Positions 59,304 through 64,000 of a stretch of 64,000 bases of DNA are shown in pieces; the stretch's first letter is position 1, and the number at the start of each line of letters is the position of its first letter. Both the position numbers and the translations under genes were made by a program. The stretch lies in NCBI GenBank assembly GCA_019775845.1, contig JADQAV010000018.1, positions 131,044 to 195,043 on the forward strand, written 5' to 3'. Below the pieces are notes generated by a model. It saw only the letters and a program-made list of their open reading frames with translations. It was not told the DNA's origin and did no database searches. Source of the DNA: Myrmaecium sp. VS I D KN 1 (lineage: Eukaryota; Ascomycota; Dothideomycetes; Valsariales; Valsariaceae).

Positions 59304-60495
59304 ATGCCCCTGATCACTCAAACTCCGAAACCTCGGGTCATCCTGGGTCTTATGACTTTTGGGTCAGTCACTCCTCTCATCCATCTCAGCCGTGGTGGAC
59401 ACGGCGCACCCGTGAATGCAGAGGTCGTTTGATAGGTCGTGCTAATGATCGCAGGCCCGATGAGTCTACAGGTGGTCGAATCACCTCGTTGGAGGAGTAC
59501 GGCAAGGTGCTCGATGATTTCCAGAGCCAAGGGTATATCGAGCTTGACACCGCCCGTATCTACGTAGGCGGGAAGCAGGAGGCTTTCACTCGGGAGGTGG
59601 GCTGGAAGGACCGCGGTTTCTCCATCGCGACGAAGTGGTATCCGAAGGAGCCTGGCCACCACAAGCCTGGGGTGCTGAAAGAAAACCTCAATAAATCCCT
59701 GGCTGAGTTGGGTACCGACTGTGCTGATATCTTCTACCTCCACGCGCCCGACAGAAGTGTTCCGGTGGGTCTTTCCAAGTACCACCCTCGGCCCGTGCAT
59801 GAGACGCTGACATCGTGAAGTTCGCCGAGACACTTGAGGCTGTGAACGAACTCCACAAAGAAGGAAAGTTTGTCCAGCTCGGCCTGTCCAATTACACGGC
59901 CTTCGAGGTGGCTGAGATAGTCATCACATGCGCTGAGCGAGGCTGGGTGCGGCCTTCAATTTACCAGGCAATGTATAACCCCATCACCCGCTCCATCGAA
60001 GCAGAACTCATCCCCGCCTGTCGCCGGTATGGTCTTGACATCGTTGTTTACAACCCATTGGCGGGCGGTATCTTCTCCGGGAAGATCAGGAGCAGGGATG
60101 TACCAACGGAAGGGCGCTACAGCGACAAGGCCTCTCAGCTGGGCAGCATGTACCGCGCGCGCTACTTTAAGGATGCCACTTTCGATGCTTTGGCCTTGAT
60201 CGAACCTGTAGCTCAGAAGCATGGCCTGACGCTTGTCGAAGTCGCATTCAGGTGGCTGGTGCATCACTCCGCTTTGCGAACGTTGGATGGCAATGATGGG
60301 ATCGTCATGGGGATCAGCCGACGGGAACAGTTGAGCACCAATCTGGAAGCGGTCAAGAAGGGACCTTTGCCGGAAGAAGTAGTAAAAGTGCTCGATGAGG
60401 CATGGTTGATCTGCAAGGCTACCGCGCCTAACTACTGGCACTTGGACCTGAAGTATACATACGATACCAGGAAGGCCTTGTTCGGTCCCAAGTAA
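59304..60495 (+). CDS. Aldo/keto reductase, AKR7 (aflatoxin-aldehyde reductase) type
   Basis: Predicted exons are 59304-59362, 59455-59764 and 59821-60495 (347 aa). The N-terminus VILGLMTFGPD and LDTARIYVGGKQE are typical of AKR7. The catalytic tetrad is complete: Asp51, Tyr56, Lys80 and His116 (FYLHAPDRS). The barrel continues with QLGLSNYTAFEV, YQAMYNPITRSIE and VVYNPLAGGIF. C-terminal residues form the NADPH-binding part (GISRREQLSTNLEA). Such cytosolic NADPH-dependent reductases turn reactive dialdehydes and other carbonyls into alcohols. The physiological substrate in fungi is not settled. Divergent from the transporter gene. Confidence 0.93.
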
Positions 60496-60686
60496 GCCTG
60501 CTAGGTTGGCCGCAAAGCTTCTTCGGGTGAGAATCTTCAGAGACTTCGTTTGCTTCATCTACACATAACTAGGAAATTTTGAGCTCTATATACATAAGAC
60601 ACTGCCAGCGGGGCACAAATCTTGAGACAAAATCTCCAAAAAAACGGCGGGTATCGAGCTTGCGAAATGCGAAGAGATGGCGGAAA

Positions 60687-61509
60687 CTACATGACAATGC
60701 AACAACCTTTGGCAAGCTTAAAGCATCCAGCAACGACCTCCTCAACCTCATCTTCTTGGGTCGTCTGCTGCTGCTGTTGCTGCTGTTGCTGCTGGCCGCC
60801 GTGGGATTGATGTTGGCTCGTGGGATGGTGCTGCTGCTGATGAGGAATGTGTGCCTCGCCGCCTTGAAGGTTGATATATATCCTGCCAGCATTTTCCTCG
60901 GTGGCATATTTCAAGCCAAGCTCGCGGCAGACCTGTTCGACGCGCGGCTTGAGTTTCTGAACATGGTCTTTGCTGTGATTGCCCTTGCCAACGATGCTAC
61001 ACGCACGATGATCAGCTGGAGACTGTCCCCGGGGCTGCATGGCAGCTTTCCAGCACACTTACACATGGAGGTGCGTCTGCCCAGTCGATCGGGCATATCG
61101 TATGCGCTCCTCGAGGATATCTTCCGCCTCCTCAACGAATTGCCCATGCAGGTCGATCGTATCGCTGTCCACTCTCCCAGGGGCATTGTTGGCCCGGAAG
61201 ATATACTCGGAGGCCTGCTTGTTGTACTCCTGCATCTTCGCCGCGTGCCGCTTGCCCTCCTCGGACAGCTCCTTCGCCAATGCGCCGTCGCCGCGCTCGT
61301 ACGCCTGGTGCGCGCGGTCGAAACAGTCGTTCCGCTTCGCGGCTTCCTGGCGCGCCAGGTCTCGGAGTCGGTCGTATTCTTGTTCGACACCGTCATCTTG
61401 ACCGTCGTTCAGTGCTTGGAGATCGCAGGGTTAGCAGGCGGCTACGGAATTTCTGGTGGATATTGAGCGAACCTCGACTCCCGAGCTGAACCATGGGGTA
61501 GGAAGGCAT
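60687..61509 (-). CDS. Smr-domain protein with C-terminal CaaX box
   Basis: Predicted exons are 61509-61473, 61414-61063 and 60996-60687 (232 aa). The N-terminal half is a DUF1771-like helical region (YDRLRDLARQEAAKRND ... AKMQEYNKQASEYIF). The Smr domain follows with the DLHG motif at residues 100-103 and the HVIVGKGNHS motif near 129-138, characteristic of Smr/MutS2-type nucleases or RNA-binding domains. After the domain come His-rich and ten-residue Gln-rich (CAG/CTG repeat) segments, and the chain ends KGCCIVM. Cys229-Ile-Val-Met is a CaaX box preceded by Cys228, the arrangement of a farnesylated and palmitoylated Ras tail. Membrane attachment is therefore likely. A yeast relative (YPL199C) is, as I recall, annotated as predicted palmitoylated. 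Confidence 0.92.
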
Positions 61510-61887
61510 GCTGGCAAAAAAATAGGTAGTCACTTTAGGTAGTATGTTCGAATTGCCAGTGCGCTACCACGGCCCGGACGACGATAACGATATCACGGCT
61601 TCCGCCCCGCGAAGAAGAAGAACGCTGGCTGGCGTTGTTTACATTGCCCGGACCCCGAAGCCCAGGTGCAGTAGACCCACAAGGCGGCTGGCGGCGGCGG
61701 AAATCTAGTGGTGCCAAGAGATCTCCGTTCCCGCCGCCTCCACTTCACTCATCTGGAACGCTCCGTATACGGATGCCGGAGTTCAATACATACATCTCGA
61801 CAGGATGGCGCGCGCCAGGTACCGGTCTCTTGTCCTTTTATCTGTAATACTTGGACTGGACGCTGCGAACCCATCGCATCGATAGCC
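61510..61887. other. Short divergent promoter between Smr and F-box genes
   Basis: About 380 nt between two divergent start codons. No specific element is recognised. Confidence 0.5.
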
Positions 61888-63357
61888 ATGGATCAGTTGC
61901 CCACCGAACTCATTTTACACATCTTGAGCTTCTGCGATCTCCATTCGTACAAGCACTTGCGTCTGGTCTGTAGAAGAACGCGTGAGGCCGCCACTTGGTC
62001 TCTGTTCGAAGAAGTCCACATCGCTCTCCTGAAAGAAAGCTACGACAAACTCGAACGGATTGCACATCAACCCGAGCTCGCGCGGGCTGTCCGAAAGCTT
62101 GTATTTCACGGCGATCTCTTGCCGCGGTTCGGCACGCAGCAATCATGGGAACGCTGCATCGACCTGCGCCCGCCTTTCGGCCAATTCGCAAGCCGCGACG
62201 GGAAACCGATGGACGAACTCGACTTCATCCGCCGGACGAAATATCGGAGCCAATATGAGGCACTCCCAAGGATTCCCCCGGAGCGGACGGACTTGGCAGA
62301 GCACTACAAACTGTACAAGCGTTACCAGGAAGAGCAGGAGTATTGGGACTTTGACTGGGCGAAAAAATTCCTGACTGATGTAGTCTCGAAGTTCACCCAC
62401 CTCCGCGAAGCGCGTGTCCAACTGAACGGTTGGAACCATTACTCTGTCTCTCCCATCTGGCGTTCGCTCGTGAGCAAGATCCTCCAAGGGCCGAACAACT
62501 GGATTGGATGCCCAACGACGTATTATGGATCGGAGACGATCCCTCAAGCTGAACCAGGATACACGCAGGGCTGCCTGTTGTGGGACGCACTGTTCTCTCG
62601 CACGGAAACCGTCGGCTGCAGGCCTTTGTTGACGCTAAGCTGTGATCAGATGGGCTGTGATCTGCTCGGCTTCTACTGGCGCTTCCTGTGTCCTCTGGAG
62701 GACGTGCGGAACCTGGGAAGCCCGTTCGCTCGTCTGAAGCAACTCACCTTGCCTTTGACATTCTGTAGCGAGAAAGACAACACGCGTGCTCGAATCGGCC
62801 TCGCAAGCTTTCTTGAAGCGGCCGCGTCGTCCCTCGAGATATTGGAACTCCAATGGCTCGAGGAAGACGGCGATGATGGAGATCCGGACGACGATATCCT
62901 GCCGTCGCTGGCGCACATCACGATGCCGAAATTGCGGGACCTTACGCTCTCGCTGACGTCGACAGAGGCAGATTTCATCCTGCTGCTCGAGCGTCACGCT
63001 CAGTCTCTTCGCGCGCTTTCGTTGAAGGACTGCAGTATTCGGGATGGCGCTGGGACGTGGGAGTCGGTCATCAAGCGCATACCGGGAGTCCTCCACCTGC
63101 GTCGTATTCACCTGGAATCCTTGCTCGATGAGGACTGGCGGGAGCGAGGCGAGGGACTTCTGGATTGCTGGGAGGGCGGTGAATATGAGTGGTCTATCAT
63201 TCGGTGGTGTTTACATGGGGGTTCCACTCCACCGATTCTGATCCCGGACGAGTGGGACAAAGCGCACCCGGATAAACCTTCTTTTACTACGTTTAAGCTC
63301 CCTTCGATAGATCAGGTGGAAAGCATGGAGAATGAGGCTCTGCCGGATCAAGAATGA
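61888..63357 (+). CDS. F-box protein
   Basis: Single exon of 489 aa. ATG at 61888 is chosen because the F-box starts at once: MDQLPTELILHILSFCDLHSYKHLRLVCRRTREAA (residues 1-35) with the usual LP-x6-IL pattern. The remainder has leucine-rich stretches reminiscent of LRR-like surfaces (for example LKQLTLPLTFC, LEILELQW, LRDLTLSL, LRALSLKDCSI). The protein is presumably a substrate receptor of an SCF ubiquitin ligase, docking to Skp1 through the F-box. Substrates cannot be predicted. Such single-exon F-box genes are plentiful and fast evolving in ascomycetes. Confidence 0.88.
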   Translation: MDQLPTELILHILSFCDLHSYKHLRLVCRRTREAATWSLFEEVHIALLKESYDKLERIAHQPELARAVRKLVFHGDLLPRFGTQQSWERCIDLRPPFGQFASRDGKPMDELDFIRRTKYRSQYEALPRIPPERTDLAEHYKLYKRYQEEQEYWDFDWAKKFLTDVVSKFTHLREARVQLNGWNHYSVSPIWRSLVSKILQGPNNWIGCPTTYYGSETIPQAEPGYTQGCLLWDALFSRTETVGCRPLLTLSCDQMGCDLLGFYWRFLCPLEDVRNLGSPFARLKQLTLPLTFCSEKDNTRARIGLASFLEAAASSLEILELQWLEEDGDDGDPDDDILPSLAHITMPKLRDLTLSLTSTEADFILLLERHAQSLRALSLKDCSIRDGAGTWESVIKRIPGVLHLRRIHLESLLDEDWRERGEGLLDCWEGGEYEWSIIRWCLHGGSTPPILIPDEWDKAHPDKPSFTTFKLPSIDQVESMENEALPDQE

Positions 63358-63817
63358 ATGATAGGTCGGGTGCGCTCATGCAAGGGAGAGGGATGAGGAA
63401 TCGCCAGCTCGTGGCTGTAGCGTGGACACCTCGTGTGATTTGATGTCATCACTGTGGATATAGCTAGATACATCATCGGAAGGAGCATCTCTCAGATTGT
63501 TACCGTCCTCATCGTCCGCAGAGAATCCATTGCACTGGTAGACGGTGGCTGATAGCTAGATGATCGAAGGTGCCTGAGATCTAAGGTATACATCCTCGCT
63601 TGCTCTCATGCCGCCCGCCGATCCCCGTCGCTGATCTCCGCGTGTCTCCGGAAGAGGTCCTTTAATCAAGATGCAGCGTCCAAGTGTGCCAAATTCTCTC
63701 CGACTGCCAAGCGGGCGATTCCCGCTCTGTTTTCCCTGCCATCCTTTTCTTGAAGTTTTCTTGCGATGCGTTCTTCTTGCTGCTAGTTATTTAGACCGAA
63801 GTTTTTCTTCTTTCTCC
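63358..63817. other. Intergenic, promoter of the right-edge gene
   Basis: 3' flank of the F-box gene and a CT-rich leader (63725-63817) before the last start codon. Nothing else is seen. Confidence 0.45.
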
Positions 63818-64000
63818 ATGTCTTTCCGACGACGATGCAGCCCCCGGGTGGCCGCCATCGCGCTTTCCGTATGGCTGCTCCTGGCCCTCCTGATTCACCT
63901 CCGGGACGAACTTACGGACCCTGACACCCACGCGACGCCCGTTGTTGCCGACGGCGACCCTGCATCGCCGCCGAGACTGCAGGGCCATGCCGGCACAGGC
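63818..64000 (+). CDS. N-terminus of a type II membrane protein, probably a Golgi glycosyltransferase (cut by window edge)
   Basis: ATG at 63818 with 61 codons open to the window edge. The reading starts MSFRRRCSPRV (short basic cytoplasmic tail), then a single hydrophobic span (VAAIALSVWLLLALLIHL, about residues 11-28), then an Asp/Pro/Thr-rich stem. This arrangement is that of type II signal-anchored Golgi mannosyl- or galactosyltransferases, but no catalytic part is in the window. A reverse-strand frame over the same bases is a shadow. Confidence 0.55.
   Translation, partial: MSFRRRCSPRVAAIALSVWLLLALLIHLRDELTDPDTHATPVVADGDPASPPRLQGHAGTG

Noticed and set aside
60579-61466. 295-codon plus-strand frame over the Smr gene
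   Set aside because: The minus strand carries the DLHG and GKGN motifs and the splice sites; the plus frame is a Leu-rich shadow of the Gln run.

Overview
The window comes from the nuclear genome of a filamentous ascomycete (Pezizomycotina). The signs are short GT-AG introns of about 50-140 nt with CTAAC/CTGAC-like branch points, GC-rich exons, and a typical gene set: an NsdD-type GATA factor, a fungal SREBP with two membrane spans, a group II G-alpha, a Ste2 receptor and fungal mS38. An eurotiomycete-like lineage fits the protein flavour, but I cannot place it further. I see no transposon, CRISPR array, plasmid or viral gene.

Layout. 1-10.8 kb: C-terminal end of a zinc-finger-type regulator (cut by the left edge), a spliced SAM methyltransferase (-), the alpha-pheromone receptor Ste2 (+), an unrecognised Lys/Glu-rich protein (+) and spermidine synthase (+). 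11-16 kb: an intron-containing tRNA-Ser(CGA), the KEOPS kinase Bud32 and a disordered Q/N-rich protein, all on the minus strand. 19-26 kb: glutamate-cysteine ligase and NsdD (-). 25.7-35.7 kb: about 10 kb with no credible gene, rich in simple repeats and GTAC motifs, between the divergent nsdD and srbA genes. 35.7-44 kb: srbA/SREBP (+), mitoribosomal mS38/Cox24 (-) and the group II G-alpha GanA (-). 44-47.7 kb: a second gene-poor divergent interval. 47.7-64 kb: dense genes: a coiled-coil protein, a GDPD-type phosphodiesterase (Pgc1-like), gamma-tubulin, a secreted GH27 alpha-galactosidase, a DMT-type transporter (-), an AKR7-like aldo/keto reductase, an Smr-domain protein ending in a CaaX box (-), an F-box protein and the start of a type II membrane protein cut by the right edge.

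How the genes relate. There is no metabolic cluster. Each gene has its own promoter, as is normal for fungal housekeeping and regulatory genes. A notable share serves signalling and development (Ste2, G-alpha, NsdD, SrbA). Redox and polyamine metabolism are represented by glutathione synthesis and spermidine synthase. Exon structures were assembled by hand from splice consensus, reading phase and remembered family sequences. Exact junctions are predictions, and no database search was run.
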